From Bacteroidales bacterium (lineage in GTDB: Bacteria; Bacteroidota; Bacteroidia; Bacteroidales; Bacteroidaceae): DNA of 64,000 nucleotides. The DNA is taken from assembly GCA_015060865.1 (NCBI GenBank), contig SUXS01000015.1:1-64000 (forward strand). Reading direction: 5' to 3'. Positions within the stretch are counted from its first letter, which is position 1. Each line of letters opens with the position of its first letter. The position numbers and the translations under genes are program-made. The notes under the pieces are model-generated. The model saw nothing but the letters and a program-made list of their open reading frames with translations. It searched no databases and was not told where the DNA came from. Below are positions 1 to 9,922 of the stretch, piece after piece.

Positions 1-1648
1 GGATGTCTTGGATGAAGGCGTCCATCTCGTCCATGGGCACGCCACCCTGCTGGCCGTGGCCACCGTGTGAGGAGTTTTGGCAAGGCACGGCTGCGGGGAT
101 TACGGGCAGAGGCTCGGCACCTATGTCTTCGCAGAAGAGGAAGTACTCGTAGTAGCCGAGGCCCAGTGTTTGGTGATAGTTCCATATATTGGGCATGTGC
201 TGGCGTTCTTCGAGCTTACCGATGGAGCGTTTCCAGAGGTACATGTTGTCGAGGCCGTCGCCGTGGGCAGCGCATCCGCCGGGGAAGCGCACAAACTTGG
301 GCTTCATGTCGGCAATCACCTGAGCGAGGTCGGCACGGAGACCATTCTTGCGGTTCTTGAAGGTGTTGCGCGGAAAGAGCGATACCATGTCGATATCTAC
401 CGCACCTGTCGTCTGTGGAGCGATGACAAGGCGTGCCTTGGGAGCATCCTTCGTGGCCTTGAGAGTAGCCTTGAGGGTCTTCCACTCGGCATTGCCCACG
501 GTGATGCTCTTCGAGGCAAGGGTCTCACCCTCTTCGCCCACGAGGCTGATGAGGAGCTTGCTGCTCTTGCCGGATGCCTTACGGGCCATCAAGCTGAGGT
601 CATAGAGGTCGCCAGCCTTGAGGGCGATGCCATCGTAGCCGCCATTCTCCAGTGTGGCGCCTACGGCGCTTGTCGAGAGGGTGGCATAGTGGCAGTTGTT
701 GGCGTGGATGGGGCGCTCGGTGCCTATGGCCACGGTGCTGCCCTCGCCCTTGAGTTCCCATGCGGTGAGGCTATGCCAACCGCCACGGTCGGCGGCTGAG
801 TACTCGAAGTCGCGGTTTTGGATGAGCTCGCCATAGAGTCCGCCATCGGCTCCGTAGCTGATATCCTCGAAGAAGATGCCGATGAGTTCGTTGCTGATGG
901 CCTTGCGCTCCTTGCCATGGATGGTGAGGTGGGCGTTTACGGGCTTGAGGTCGGCAAAGCGCACGGGGTCTTGTCCCATGTGTTCATCGAGTTTCACCTG
1001 GCGGTTGCACAGGTAGTCGTCGCGTTTGATGAGTTTGTCAATCTGCTCCCATTCTACGCGGTGTACCTGCCCTTCCACTTGACGGTCGTTGAGGACGATG
1101 GTGCTAAAGTTCGGACTTTGGCATGAGCCTGTATCTGCAGGACGGTTCCCGACACTCACATCCATCTTCTCCCATGTGCGGCAATCTGCGGAGCCATAGG
1201 CATAGATGGTGCTGTCGAGTGTGCTATATATGACTGCCCATCCCTCATTGTTCTTGCCCTGTACGAGTATAGGGCGCACACAGCTGCCACCCTCCACATA
1301 GGGATAGTCTTGCGGCTTCCAGTTGATGAGGTCGGGGCTTTCGCAGTAGGCAAACTGTGGATTGTCGGCCTTGGGCGACCATACGCAGCGCCACATGCCC
1401 TGGCTATCGCGCATGAGGTGCGGGGTGAACATCTTCTTCTGTGCACCCCAGGTGCCGAAGTCGCTATCCACGAAGGTACGTCCATTACCGATAGATGTCC
1501 AGTGGAGGCTGTCAGAACTGTAGGCAAAGGCAATGCCTCGGCCGTTGACATAAGAGAACAGGTAGCCGTAGTCAGGTTTGTTGGCGTATAGATTGAATGT
1601 ACTGAGAATGATTGCTAGTGCGAGGACTGATTTCTTTATAATATTCAT
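1..1648 (-). CDS. GH43-like / GH51 alpha-L-arabinofuranosidase, 3' end cut by window edge
   Basis: The minus-strand frame is open from an ATG at 1648 to the window edge, so the C-terminus is missing. An N-terminal signal peptide (MNIIKKSVLALAIILSTFNL) leads into about 150 residues that read like a GH43-type five-bladed propeller (YLFSYVNGRGIAFAYSSDSL, then CESPDLINWKPQ). After about residue 225 a GH51 arabinofuranosidase begins: GGLYGELIQNRDFE, a carbohydrate-binding jelly-roll stretch, KFVRFPGGCAAHGDG, then EPLPVIPAAVPC. The GH51 catalytic glutamates would lie beyond the edge. The likely role is release of arabinose from arabinan or RG-I side chains in the periplasm or outside the cell. It starts 40 bp after the stop of the upstream thioredoxin-fold gene, so co-transcription is possible. 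The long open frame and recognisable motifs make the gene secure; the GH43-like part may be non-catalytic. Confidence 0.88.
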   Translation of the reverse strand, partial: MNIIKKSVLALAIILSTFNLYANKPDYGYLFSYVNGRGIAFAYSSDSLHWTSIGNGRTFVDSDFGTWGAQKKMFTPHLMRDSQGMWRCVWSPKADNPQFAYCESPDLINWKPQDYPYVEGGSCVRPILVQGKNNEGWAVIYSTLDSTIYAYGSADCRTWEKMDVSVGNRPADTGSCQSPNFSTIVLNDRQVEGQVHRVEWEQIDKLIKRDDYLCNRQVKLDEHMGQDPVRFADLKPVNAHLTIHGKERKAISNELIGIFFEDISYGADGGLYGELIQNRDFEYSAADRGGWHSLTAWELKGEGSTVAIGTERPIHANNCHYATLSTSAVGATLENGGYDGIALKAGDLYDLSLMARKASGKSSKLLISLVGEEGETLASKSITVGNAEWKTLKATLKATKDAPKARLVIAPQTTGAVDIDMVSLFPRNTFKNRKNGLRADLAQVIADMKPKFVRFPGGCAAHGDGLDNMYLWKRSIGKLEERQHMPNIWNYHQTLGLGYYEYFLFCEDIGAEPLPVIPAAVPCQNSSHGGHGQQGGVPMDEMDAFIQDI

Positions 1649-1687
1649 GATATTTTCAATAATTATGTTAGTTGGTCTATGCTTGTG

Positions 1688-2854
1688 CTATTCTTTAAGC
1701 AATTGTTGTATTTCTGTTTCCAAATCTTTAACAGCTGTATCGCGTGCGATAATCTCTCCTGCCCGGTTGATGAGAAAATAGGTAGGCAATTCGCGTACAC
1801 CATACAATGCTGCATTTCGGGAATACAAGCCTTCACTATCTCTCACACACACCCAAGGGAGATTCTCCACAACGGTTTTCCAGAAATGCTCATTCTCATC
1901 CAACGAGATTTGATAAATCTCCAATCCTTGGGTTCTATATTTCTCATATAAGTTACGCAGACCAAGTACGCGTGCAGAAGATTGCGGATGGGTATAGGCG
2001 GTAAAGTCAAGCATTACGACTTTCCCTTTTAGACTTGTCAGACGGTGTTCGTTACCATCGATGTCTGGCAGATTGATGTCAATAATAGATGCCTCTACAA
2101 TCTTGTCTTGAATGGCACTATAATCTATGACTTGTGGCTGACGAGTATTCTTCATACCCTTGATGGTGATGCTCTTCAGATTCTTGGTACGGAGAGCTTC
2201 GGGGTAGTAGAGTTCCAGGTTGGTGGCTACAGCAGCAAAGCACCGTATGTCATCACGTGTCGCAACTGGATCAAAGATTAGTTGTCCGCCTAAACGTTGG
2301 AAGAGAGCAAAATAAGCATAGGGTTTGCCAGGAGTTGGATAGATATACTCCATACGTACCTCCTTTTTGTAATTGTTCACTAAAGTATCAATTCGCGCGC
2401 GAGTAGTCCCCACTTCTGGTCCAGAGTGGCGAATAAGGGTCTGTACTGCATGCCGTAATTCGCCCTGTTTGCGTATCAGTTGTTTGAGGATAAGGTTGTC
2501 ATCAGAACCTTTTATTTGATAGGCTGCACTCATAGCAGGTAATGCAGCCGTCACCTGAAGCGTCTCTGTGGAGTCTACAGAAAGGTACACCATCTCCTTG
2601 CCTATACGCAAACGGTAGAAATCAAAGCACTCAGGTTGCGGTACATGAAAGCAGAAGGCTCCTTCGCCATTCAGTTTGGTCGAATCGACTATAGTAGTAT
2701 GCTCTACACCGATACAATCAAGGTAGAGGGTCTTACCATCAGCCTCAGTGATATGGCCTTCAATAGTAGCCATTGATTGTTGTTGCTGTATACAACTCGT
2801 TACCGCCAATAAGGCTGTCAGCATGAAAATATTTTGTAGTTTCTTCATCTTCAT
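1688..2854 (-). CDS. TlpA-like thioredoxin-fold lipoprotein with DUF4369
   Basis: Predicted lipoprotein of 388 residues: signal peptide MKMKKLQNIFMLTALLAVTSC with a lipobox cysteine near residue 21, a DUF4369 beta domain (ATIEGHITEADGKTLYLDCI) to about residue 120, a helical linker, then a C-terminal AhpC/TSA-type thioredoxin fold (LKGKVVMLDFTAYTHPQSSA, residues about 275-388). Relatives are anchored periplasmic thiol-disulfide exchange proteins. This copy lacks the usual WCxxC site after the first strand: the sequence there is AYTHPQSSA, so disulfide chemistry is unlikely and a binding or chaperone role is possible. The cis-Pro region (RELPTYFLI) is kept. The start could be residue 1 or the Met three codons in. 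The next gene is the GH51 enzyme, 40 bp on. Confidence 0.85.
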   Translation of the reverse strand: MKMKKLQNIFMLTALLAVTSCIQQQQSMATIEGHITEADGKTLYLDCIGVEHTTIVDSTKLNGEGAFCFHVPQPECFDFYRLRIGKEMVYLSVDSTETLQVTAALPAMSAAYQIKGSDDNLILKQLIRKQGELRHAVQTLIRHSGPEVGTTRARIDTLVNNYKKEVRMEYIYPTPGKPYAYFALFQRLGGQLIFDPVATRDDIRCFAAVATNLELYYPEALRTKNLKSITIKGMKNTRQPQVIDYSAIQDKIVEASIIDINLPDIDGNEHRLTSLKGKVVMLDFTAYTHPQSSARVLGLRNLYEKYRTQGLEIYQISLDENEHFWKTVVENLPWVCVRDSEGLYSRNAALYGVRELPTYFLINRAGEIIARDTAVKDLETEIQQLLKE

Positions 2855-2868
2855 TTACTTTTTGAGTG

Positions 2869-2900
2869 CAAAGATAATGCAAATGTCTACACGAAACAAG
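2869..2900 (-). promoter_or_regulatory. Bacteroidetes-type promoter upstream of the TlpA-like gene
   Basis: On the minus strand a TATCTTTG -7 box (2869-2876) lies 15 bp before the start codon, with a CTTG at 2897-2900, 20 bp further up, as a weak -33 match to TTTG. Confidence 0.5.
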
Positions 2901-3328
2901 TGTTGGTTCTCGAACAAGTACAAAGTTTACAGTCGAGAAATGAATGCAGCATACAGAAGCAAATATAAAGATGAAATATCAGGACGCGAGACAGATTTCG
3001 TTCTGTTGCTGTAAAAGAGAAATCAAGCGCTTGATGGATGCTAATAATTTGGATCAACAGCACTTATGACACTAAGTTCGGATACATTCCCTTCAGGTAA
3101 TTATAATTTAAGGACCTTGCAGAGTGAGAGGTGTCAATACATACCTCTTGCACTGAGCTTATGCTAACATAGAGGTGAACTTTTATTGTTTCCTTAAATA
3201 TAGTGCCAAGAAGGGTACGACAGCGAGGAGTTCCAATAACTGCTTCCACCTAACCTCATCTACATTTTTTGCCCGAACTCCTTCCTGAAAGAAAAAACAC
3301 TTGAAAGAAGAAAAAAGTTACACAAAAG
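2901..3328. other. Intergenic stretch with no gene seen
   Basis: AT-rich gap between two divergent promoters. Short open frames here have no recognisable product or ribosome binding site. No tRNA, clear hairpin or repeat was seen. Confidence 0.5.
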
Positions 3329-3361
3329 TTTGCAAGTTTCATAAACTTGTATTTAACTTTG
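3329..3361 (+). promoter_or_regulatory. Promoter of recQ
   Basis: TTTG at 3329-3332 and TAACTTTG at 3354-3361, separated by 21 bp, match the Bacteroidetes -33/-7 consensus. The recQ ATG is 55 bp downstream. Confidence 0.75.
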
Positions 3362-3416
3362 TGTTGCTCCTCATCAAAGGCTTACCAAAAAGCCTAGATA
3401 AGAGGGAAGCTAAGCT

Positions 3417-5603
3417 ATGGATAGAACAAAGAAAGACCTTTCGGAGACTTTGAAAAAGCACTTTGGATTCGACACATTCAAAGGTGACCAAGAAGCCGTT
3501 ATCCGTAACGTGCTTGCAGGAAACGACACATTCGTACTAATGCCTACAGGTGGCGGAAAATCTTTGTGCTATCAGTTGCCCTCATTACTTATGGAGGGCA
3601 CTGCCATAGTAATCTCCCCATTGATAGCCTTGATGAAGAATCAAGTGGATGCCATCCGCAATTATAGCGAAGAGGATGGTATAGCACACTTTCTCAATTC
3701 ATCCCTCAATAAGTCTGCTATTGATTTGGTAAAGGCCGATGTACTCTCTGGCAAGACAAAGCTATTATATGTTGCTCCCGAATCACTGACCAAGGAAGAA
3801 AACATTGATTTTCTACGCAACGTAAAGATTTCGTTCTATGCCATCGACGAAGCTCATTGTATTTCCGAATGGGGACATGACTTTCGGCCCGAATATCGTC
3901 GAATACGTCCACTTATCAATGAGATATGCCAAGCCCCCATCATAGCCCTTACAGCTACAGCTACCCATAAAGTGCGTGATGACATTAAAAAGAATCTTGG
4001 TATCATGCAGGCTGTGGAGTTCTGTTCTTCTTTTAACCGTCCCAACCTCTATTATGAGGTTCGGCCAAAGACAAAGAATGTAGACCACGACATTGTACGT
4101 TTCATCAAAGCCCATGAGGGCAAGTCTGGTATCATCTATTGTCTTAGTAGAAAAAAGGTTGAGGAACTCGCAGAGGTTCTCCGCGCCAACGACATATCAG
4201 CATCTGCTTACCATGCCGGAATGGATTCTGCAGTGCGTTCACAAACGCAGGATGACTTCATCATGGAGCGTATTGATGTCATTGTAGCTACAATAGCTTT
4301 TGGTATGGGTATCGACAAACCCGATGTTCGTTACGTCATCCATTATGACATACCCAAGAGTCTCGAAGGATATTATCAAGAAACCGGACGTGGTGGACGT
4401 GATGGAGGAGAAGGCCGCTGCATTGCATTTTATAGCAATAAAGATTTACAGAAATTAGAGAAGTTCCTCGAAGGGAAGCCCATAGCAGAACAGGACATTG
4501 GACGACAACTACTACAAGAGACGACCTCCTATTGTGAGTCATCGGTATGTAGACGTAAGCTGTTGCTCCATTACTTCGGAGAAACATATGAGAATGAGAA
4601 TTGTGGAAATTGTGATAACTGTTTAAATCCTAAGAAACAGGTGGAAGCTCAAGAATTATTATGTACCGTCCTTGAAACGATTATCGCCGTCAAGGAAAAC
4701 TTCAAGTCAGAATATATCATAGACATCATACTTGGCAAGGAAACAACCGAGGTACTTGCTCACAAGCACGATGAGTTAGAAACATTCAGTACAGGTACTG
4801 GAGATGATGAAAAAACATGGAATGCCGTCATCCGCCAAGCACTTATTGCAGGCTACATCGAGAAGGATGTAGAGAACTATGGTCTATTGAAGATGACAGC
4901 CGCAGGACGTAAGTACCTCAAGAATCCAAAATCATTCAAAATTGTAGAGGACCGTGACTTTGATGAAGAAGAGAGCGAAGAAGCGCCCATGCGCGGAGGC
5001 GGCACAGTGGTAGTAGACCCAGCGCTTTTCTCTATGCTCAAGGACTTACGCAAGAAAGTGTCAAAAAAGCACAACTTGCCTCCTTATGTTATTTTCCAGG
5101 ATCCTTCACTTGAAGCCATGGCTACTACCTACCCCATCACTATCGAGGAATTGAAAAACATTCCTGGAGTTGGTGAAGGAAAGGCAAAGCGTTATGGCCA
5201 AGAATTTGTCGATCTCATCCGTCGACATGTAGAGGAAAATGAAATTGAACGTCCCGAAGACATGCGGGTACGCACTGTTGCCAACAAGTCCAAGATGAAA
5301 GTTAGTATCATCCAAAGCATCGACCGCAAAGTCGCACTCGATGATATAGCATTAGGCAAAGGCATTGAATTTGACGAACTGCTTGATGAAATAGAAAGTA
5401 TCGTATATTCTGGCACGAAGCTCAATATCGACTATTTCCTTGAAGAAGTATTCGACGAAGACAAAATTGATGATATCTATGAGTATTTCAAGGAATCCGA
5501 GACCGATGACCTCAACGAAGCCATTGACGAGTTGGGCGACGATTACACAGAAGAGGAAATACGTCTTGTCCGCATCAAGTTTATTAGCGAGATGGGCAAC
5601 TAA
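3417..5603 (+). CDS. recQ: ATP-dependent DNA helicase RecQ
   Basis: A 3'-5' superfamily 2 DNA helicase for recombination and replication-fork repair, 728 residues. Walker A is at about 43-50 (PTGGGKSLCYQLP), the DEAH box with the RecQ aromatic loop at about 144 (DEAHCISEWGHDFRPEYRR), and the helicase C motifs end in QETGRGGRDG near 325. The zinc-binding subdomain is visible (CRRKLLLHYF near 377, CGNCDNC near 396), followed by the RQC winged helix and an HRDC domain at about 530-610 (LPPYVIFQDPSLEAMATTYP). The C-terminus is an acidic helical tail. It is a single-gene unit with its own promoter, converging on sufD across a palindromic terminator. Confidence 0.97.
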   Translation: MDRTKKDLSETLKKHFGFDTFKGDQEAVIRNVLAGNDTFVLMPTGGGKSLCYQLPSLLMEGTAIVISPLIALMKNQVDAIRNYSEEDGIAHFLNSSLNKSAIDLVKADVLSGKTKLLYVAPESLTKEENIDFLRNVKISFYAIDEAHCISEWGHDFRPEYRRIRPLINEICQAPIIALTATATHKVRDDIKKNLGIMQAVEFCSSFNRPNLYYEVRPKTKNVDHDIVRFIKAHEGKSGIIYCLSRKKVEELAEVLRANDISASAYHAGMDSAVRSQTQDDFIMERIDVIVATIAFGMGIDKPDVRYVIHYDIPKSLEGYYQETGRGGRDGGEGRCIAFYSNKDLQKLEKFLEGKPIAEQDIGRQLLQETTSYCESSVCRRKLLLHYFGETYENENCGNCDNCLNPKKQVEAQELLCTVLETIIAVKENFKSEYIIDIILGKETTEVLAHKHDELETFSTGTGDDEKTWNAVIRQALIAGYIEKDVENYGLLKMTAAGRKYLKNPKSFKIVEDRDFDEEESEEAPMRGGGTVVVDPALFSMLKDLRKKVSKKHNLPPYVIFQDPSLEAMATTYPITIEELKNIPGVGEGKAKRYGQEFVDLIRRHVEENEIERPEDMRVRTVANKSKMKVSIIQSIDRKVALDDIALGKGIEFDELLDEIESIVYSGTKLNIDYFLEEVFDEDKIDDIYEYFKESETDDLNEAIDELGDDYTEEEIRLVRIKFISEMGN

Positions 5604-5621
5604 CCAGTTCCTTCTCTCTAC

Positions 5622-5669
5622 ATAAGACAGCGATAGGTGACACTGCAGTGTCACCTATCGCTGTCTTAT
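5622..5669. terminator. Perfect 48-bp palindrome, bidirectional terminator between recQ and sufD
   Basis: 24-bp perfectly complementary arms with no spacer (centre CTGCAG at 5643-5648). It lies 19 bp after the recQ stop and 15 bp before the sufD stop. It has no long T-run on either side, but its position between convergent genes favours a shared terminator. Confidence 0.75.
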
Positions 5670-5683
5670 ACTTTAGTACTTTA

Positions 5684-7033
5684 CTATTTCACCGTACAGG
5701 CATTACATTCACGGCACTTGCCAAGTTCACCACGGAAGCGCTTCTCCACCAGATGGTGCAGGCGGTCGCGCAGGGCCTCGAGGCCTACCTCATCGATGAC
5801 CTCGCCCACAAAGGCACGCATGAGGAGCTGGCGGGCTTCGGCATGGCTGATGCCGCGCTGCTGCATGTAGAAGAGGGCGTCTTCGTTGAGCTGCCCTACG
5901 GTGGCTCCGTGGCTACACTTCACATCGTCGGCATAGATCTCGAGCTGCGGTTGGGTATACATACGGGCCTGACGGGTGAGACAGAGGTTGCGGTTGGTCT
6001 GCTGGGAGTCAGTGTGCTGAGCGCCTTCGCGCACGAGCACCTTGCCGGCAAAGGCACCGGTAGCCTCATCGTCGAGCACATACTTGTAGAGCTCGTGGCT
6101 GGTGCAGTCGCTCACGGCATGGTCGATGAAGGTGTGGTTGTCGACATGCTGATGGCTATCGGCAATGGCCATGCCGCAGAGGCTGATATGGGCTCCGCGA
6201 CCGGCGAGAGTGACACGTGTGGTGTTGCGGGTGGTGCCGCCCATGAGGGTGACGCCATTGACCAACACGCGGCTATCGGCTTGCTGGTGTATGTAGAGGT
6301 TACTCAGTCGGCAGGTGCGCGAGGTGGTCTCCTCCAGTTCGTAAAGTTCGAAGGATGCGCCGGCACCCACGAAGACCTCGATGACCTGATTGGCAAGGAA
6401 GTCGACCTCGTCCATAGCATGGTCGCACATCAAGAGACGTGCCTGAGCCATATCTTCCAGGATGATGAGCACGCGGCGGTTGACCATGAAGTTGACATCG
6501 GCACGCAAGATATTCACGAGCTGGATGGGCTTCTCCACCACTACGCCCTTGGGGACGTATAGCAGCAGACCGTCCTGCGCAAACATCGTGTTGAGGGCTG
6601 TGATGGCGTTGGACCTCGTATCGGCAAGCTGGCCATAATACTTGGACACAAAGTCGGGGTGCTGCTCAGCTATCTCCTTGAGACTACCGAGGAGCACGCC
6701 CTCGGGGAGAGCGACCTTAGGCAAAGCCTTCATATAGAAACGATCGTTGACGATGAAGTAGAGCGAGGTGCTCATGTTGGGCACATCGCACCTGAACACA
6801 TCGTAGGGGTTCACAGGAATGTCGAGGCGACCCAGGTTGATGCCATAGTCGGGAGCAAAAATCGCCTCCACATCAGTATACTTGTATTCCTCATCCTGCC
6901 GTGTGGGAAAGCCCATACGGAGCAGCTCATCGTGAGCCTCATCGCGCAAGACATTCATCACGGGAGCACTATGACGACCGATTAGACTGCGGCACTCACG
7001 GTAGAGGTTGAGGTATTGTTCTGTACTTTGCAT
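5684..7033 (-). CDS. sufD: Fe-S cluster assembly protein SufD
   Basis: Beta-helix partner of SufB in the SufBC2D scaffold that builds iron-sulfur clusters in the cytoplasm, 449 residues from the ATG at 7033 (MQSTEQYLNLYREC). An upstream TTG is in frame, but the ATG fits the family better. The C-terminal core matches the SufB/SufD family (QTNRNLCLTRQARMYTQPQL, then DDVKCSHGATVGQLNEDALF). The protein ends in a cysteine-rich tail, KCRECNACTVK, outside the core fold. It is the last gene of a sufB-sufC-sufD operon; its start is 20 bp after the sufC stop and the junction is built from a 7-bp repeat. Confidence 0.95.
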   Translation of the reverse strand: MQSTEQYLNLYRECRSLIGRHSAPVMNVLRDEAHDELLRMGFPTRQDEEYKYTDVEAIFAPDYGINLGRLDIPVNPYDVFRCDVPNMSTSLYFIVNDRFYMKALPKVALPEGVLLGSLKEIAEQHPDFVSKYYGQLADTRSNAITALNTMFAQDGLLLYVPKGVVVEKPIQLVNILRADVNFMVNRRVLIILEDMAQARLLMCDHAMDEVDFLANQVIEVFVGAGASFELYELEETTSRTCRLSNLYIHQQADSRVLVNGVTLMGGTTRNTTRVTLAGRGAHISLCGMAIADSHQHVDNHTFIDHAVSDCTSHELYKYVLDDEATGAFAGKVLVREGAQHTDSQQTNRNLCLTRQARMYTQPQLEIYADDVKCSHGATVGQLNEDALFYMQQRGISHAEARQLLMRAFVGEVIDEVGLEALRDRLHHLVEKRFRGELGKCRECNACTVK

Positions 7034-7034
7034 G

Positions 7035-7052
7035 ATTGTCAATTGTGAATTG

Positions 7053-7062
<10 letters not shown>
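7035..7062. repeat. 7-bp tandem array at the sufC/sufD junction
   Basis: Four units: ATTGTCA, ATTGTGA, ATTGTCA, ATTATCC. On the coding strand the array contains the sufC stop codon (7053-7055). A related array covers the sufB stop. Confidence 0.7.
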
Positions 7063-7808
<746 letters not shown>

Positions 7809-7837
7809 TGTCTTTTATTTGTTTTTCAGAATTCCCG

Positions 7838-7863
7838 GAGGACTCGGAGTGCTCTGAGAACTC
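7838..7863. repeat. 9-bp period array of GAGnnCTC palindromes
   Basis: Three 8-bp self-complementary units (GAGGACTC 7838, GAGTGCTC 7847, GAGAACTC 7856), each separated by one base. The same unit and period recur upstream of tsf at 60057-60100. Confidence 0.7.
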
Positions 7864-7869
7864 GGACTT

Positions 7870-7907
7870 TCAATTGTCCATTATCAATTATCCATTGTCA
7901 ATTATCC
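7870..7907. repeat. 7-bp tandem array at the sufB/sufC junction
   Basis: Units TCAATTG, TCCATTA, TCAATTA, TCCATTG, TCAATTA, TCC run without a break. The sufB stop codon (7902-7904) is inside the array. Confidence 0.7.
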
Positions 7908-9395
7908 TACGCTTCCCTCCAGCGATACCGAGAGCAGCTTCTGTGCCTCCACGGCAAACTCCATAGGCAGCTTGTTGATGACCTCCTTGGCATAGCCGTT
8001 GACGATGAGGCCGATGGCATCTTCGGTCTTGATGCCGCGCTGGTTGCAGTAGAAGAGCTGGTCCTCGCTGATTTTCGAGGTGGTAGCCTCGTGCTCCACC
8101 ACGGCCGTCTCGTTCTTGATGTCCATATAGGGGAAGGTATGGGCTCCGCAATGGCTACCCAGCAGCAGCGAGTCGCACTGGCTGTAGTTGCGTGCACCAT
8201 CGGCACGCTCACCCACCTTCACGAGTCCGCGGTATGAGTTCTGGCTCTTGCCGGCCGAGATACCCTTGCTGATGATGGTGCTCTTGGTGTTGCGGCCCAG
8301 GTGTATCATCTTGGTGCCCGTATCGGCTTGCTGGTAGTTGTTGGTCACGGCTACGGAGTAGAACTCGCCCTGTGAGTTATCCCCCGAGAGGATGCACGAG
8401 GGGTATTTCCATGTGATGGCCGACCCTGTCTCCACCTGTGTCCACGACAATTTGCTGTTGGCGCCACGGCAGTGGCCGCGCTTGGTGACGAAGTTGTACA
8501 CACCGCCACGGCCCTCGGCATCGCCTGGGTACCAGTTCTGCACGGTGCTGTACTTCACCTCGGCACGCTCCATCACTACAATCTCCACGATGGCGGCATG
8601 CAGTTGGTTCTCATCACGCATCGGAGCCGTACAGCCCTCGAGGTACGACACATAGCTGTCATCGTCGGCCACGATGAGCGTACGCTCAAACTGGCCCGTA
8701 TTGGCTGCATTGATGCGGAAGTAGGTGCTTAGCTCCATAGGGCAGCGCACGCCCTTGGGGATATATACGAACGAACCGTCACTGAACACGGCCGAGTTGA
8801 GTGCAGCAAAGTAGTTGTCGCGGTAGCTCACCACAGAACCCAGATACTGCTTCACCAAGTCGGGGTATTCGCGTACGGCCTCGCTGATGGAGCAGAAGAT
8901 GATGCCCTTCTCGAGCAACTTCTCCTTGAAGGTGGTCTTCACGCTCACCGAGTCCATCACAGCATCCACGGCCATGCCCCCGCTCAGTGCCAAGCGCTCT
9001 TCGAGAGGTATACCCAGCTTGTCGAAGGTCTTCATCACCTCGGGGTCTATCTCGTCGAGGCTCTTCGGCCCCTCCTTCTTCTTGGTGGGGTCGGCATAGT
9101 ACGAGATGGCTTGATAGTCGATTTCAGGAATCTGCAGATGCGCCCAATTGGGCATCTCCAGTCCCAGCCAATAGTTGTATGCCTTGAGGCGGAAGTCGAG
9201 CAGCCACTCAGGCTCGCCCTTCTTGGCCGAGATGAGGCGCACCACCTCTTCGTTCAGGCCCACAGGAATCACTTCCGTGTGCACATCAGTGGTGAAGCCG
9301 TATTTATATTTCTCCTCGGTAAGCTTACGCACAAACTTATTGTCCGTCCGCTTCTTCGGGTCCTTATCTTTATTGTTGTCTTTAGCTTGTTCCAT
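7902..9395 (-). CDS. sufB: Fe-S cluster assembly scaffold SufB
   Basis: Main scaffold subunit of the SufBC2D complex, 497 residues. Family signatures include [16 protein letters not shown], the [20 protein letters not shown] segment, [20 protein letters not shown] and the C-terminal [21 protein letters not shown] with the conserved cysteine that takes part in cluster assembly. The lysine-rich N-terminus ([18 protein letters not shown]) is not conserved. First gene of the sufBCD operon, behind a good -33/-7 promoter 20 bp upstream of its start codon. The cysteine desulfurase partner, sufS, lies about 36 kb away rather than in this operon. Confidence 0.97.
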   Translation of the reverse strand: MEQAKDNNKDKDPKKRTDNKFVRKLTEEKYKYGFTTDVHTEVIPVGLNEEVVRLISAKKGEPEWLLDFRLKAYNYWLGLEMPNWAHLQIPEIDYQAISYYADPTKKKEGPKSLDEIDPEVMKTFDKLGIPLEERLALSGGMAVDAVMDSVSVKTTFKEKLLEKGIIFCSISEAVREYPDLVKQYLGSVVSYRDNYFAALNSAVFSDGSFVYIPKGVRCPMELSTYFRINAANTGQFERTLIVADDDSYVSYLEGCTAPMRDENQLHAAIVEIVVMERAEVKYSTVQNWYPGDAEGRGGVYNFVTKRGHCRGANSKLSWTQVETGSAITWKYPSCILSGDNSQGEFYSVAVTNNYQQADTGTKMIHLGRNTKSTIISKGISAGKSQNSYRGLVKVGERADGARNYSQCDSLLLGSHCGAHTFPYMDIKNETAVVEHEATTSKISEDQLFYCNQRGIKTEDAIGLIVNGYAKEVINKLPMEFAVEAQKLLSVSLEGSVG

Positions 9396-9414
9396 ACTGT
9401 ACTGTTAGGAGGCA

Positions 9415-9446
9415 CGAAATTACAGCTTTTTATCGAAACGTGCAAA
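9415..9446 (-). promoter_or_regulatory. Promoter of sufBCD
   Basis: On the minus strand TTTG (9443-9446), 20 bp, then TAATTTCG (9415-9422). One base of the -7 box departs from consensus. No obvious IscR- or Fur-like dyad was recognised. Confidence 0.6.
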
Positions 9447-9492
9447 CGCGAGGTTTGTTTTTAGCTACCGCCCCATAATTAACTACAAAATA

Positions 9493-9524
9493 TTTGTAAT
9501 GAACTACAAACTTTCGTATCTTCG
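9493..9524 (+). promoter_or_regulatory. Promoter of the glutaredoxin-like gene
   Basis: TTTG (9493-9496), 20 bp, TATCTTCG (9517-9524), 27 bp before the ATG. It is divergent from the sufB promoter. Confidence 0.65.
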
Positions 9525-9551
9525 CAGCAAACACCTAAAAACAAGGATACC

Positions 9552-9869
9552 ATGATTAAGATTTACGTTATGGAAAGCTGCCCTGACTGCACGGAGGTCA
9601 AGGCTCTATACAGCGACAACCCTGAGTATGAACTCATCGACATAGGCCGCCAAGCCCGTAGCCTGAAGGAGTTTCTAGCCTTACGTGACCACCACCCCGC
9701 CTTCACAAAGGTACGCGAGCGTGGCAACATCGGCATACCGTGCTTCGTGCGAGAAGACGGTTCGGTAGCCATCTCGCTCAAGCACTTCGATGCCGAACAC
9801 TTCACCCCGGCAATAGAGCCCACCCCACAGGAAGGCGCCTCTTGCAGTCTGGATGGCACGGGGTGCTGA
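9552..9869 (+). CDS. Glutaredoxin-related protein
   Basis: Small cytoplasmic thioredoxin-fold protein of 105 residues. The first strand leads into a CPDC redox motif (IYVMESCPDCTEVKALY, cysteines near residues 10 and 13), and a cis-Pro region follows in GNIGIPCFVREDGS. The C-terminus carries two more cysteines (CSLDGTGC). Relatives are annotated as glutaredoxin-like proteins of unknown substrate. It is divergent from sufBCD, so a link to Fe-S or thiol homeostasis is plausible but unproven. Single-gene unit ending before a hairpin. Confidence 0.85.
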   Translation: MIKIYVMESCPDCTEVKALYSDNPEYELIDIGRQARSLKEFLALRDHHPAFTKVRERGNIGIPCFVREDGSVAISLKHFDAEHFTPAIEPTPQEGASCSLDGTGC

Positions 9870-9922
9870 TTACGAAAAGCCAAAGAGAAAGATAAACGAA
9901 TAAGGTTTATTGGAGTATAAAT

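Noticed and set aside
77..799. Long plus-strand open frame of 240 codons
   Set aside because: It is the antisense shadow of the GH51 gene, which has recognisable motifs and the right codon pattern on the minus strand.
3064..3249. Minus-strand 61-codon frame upstream of recQ
   Set aside because: No family, no ribosome binding site, lies in AT-rich intergenic DNA.
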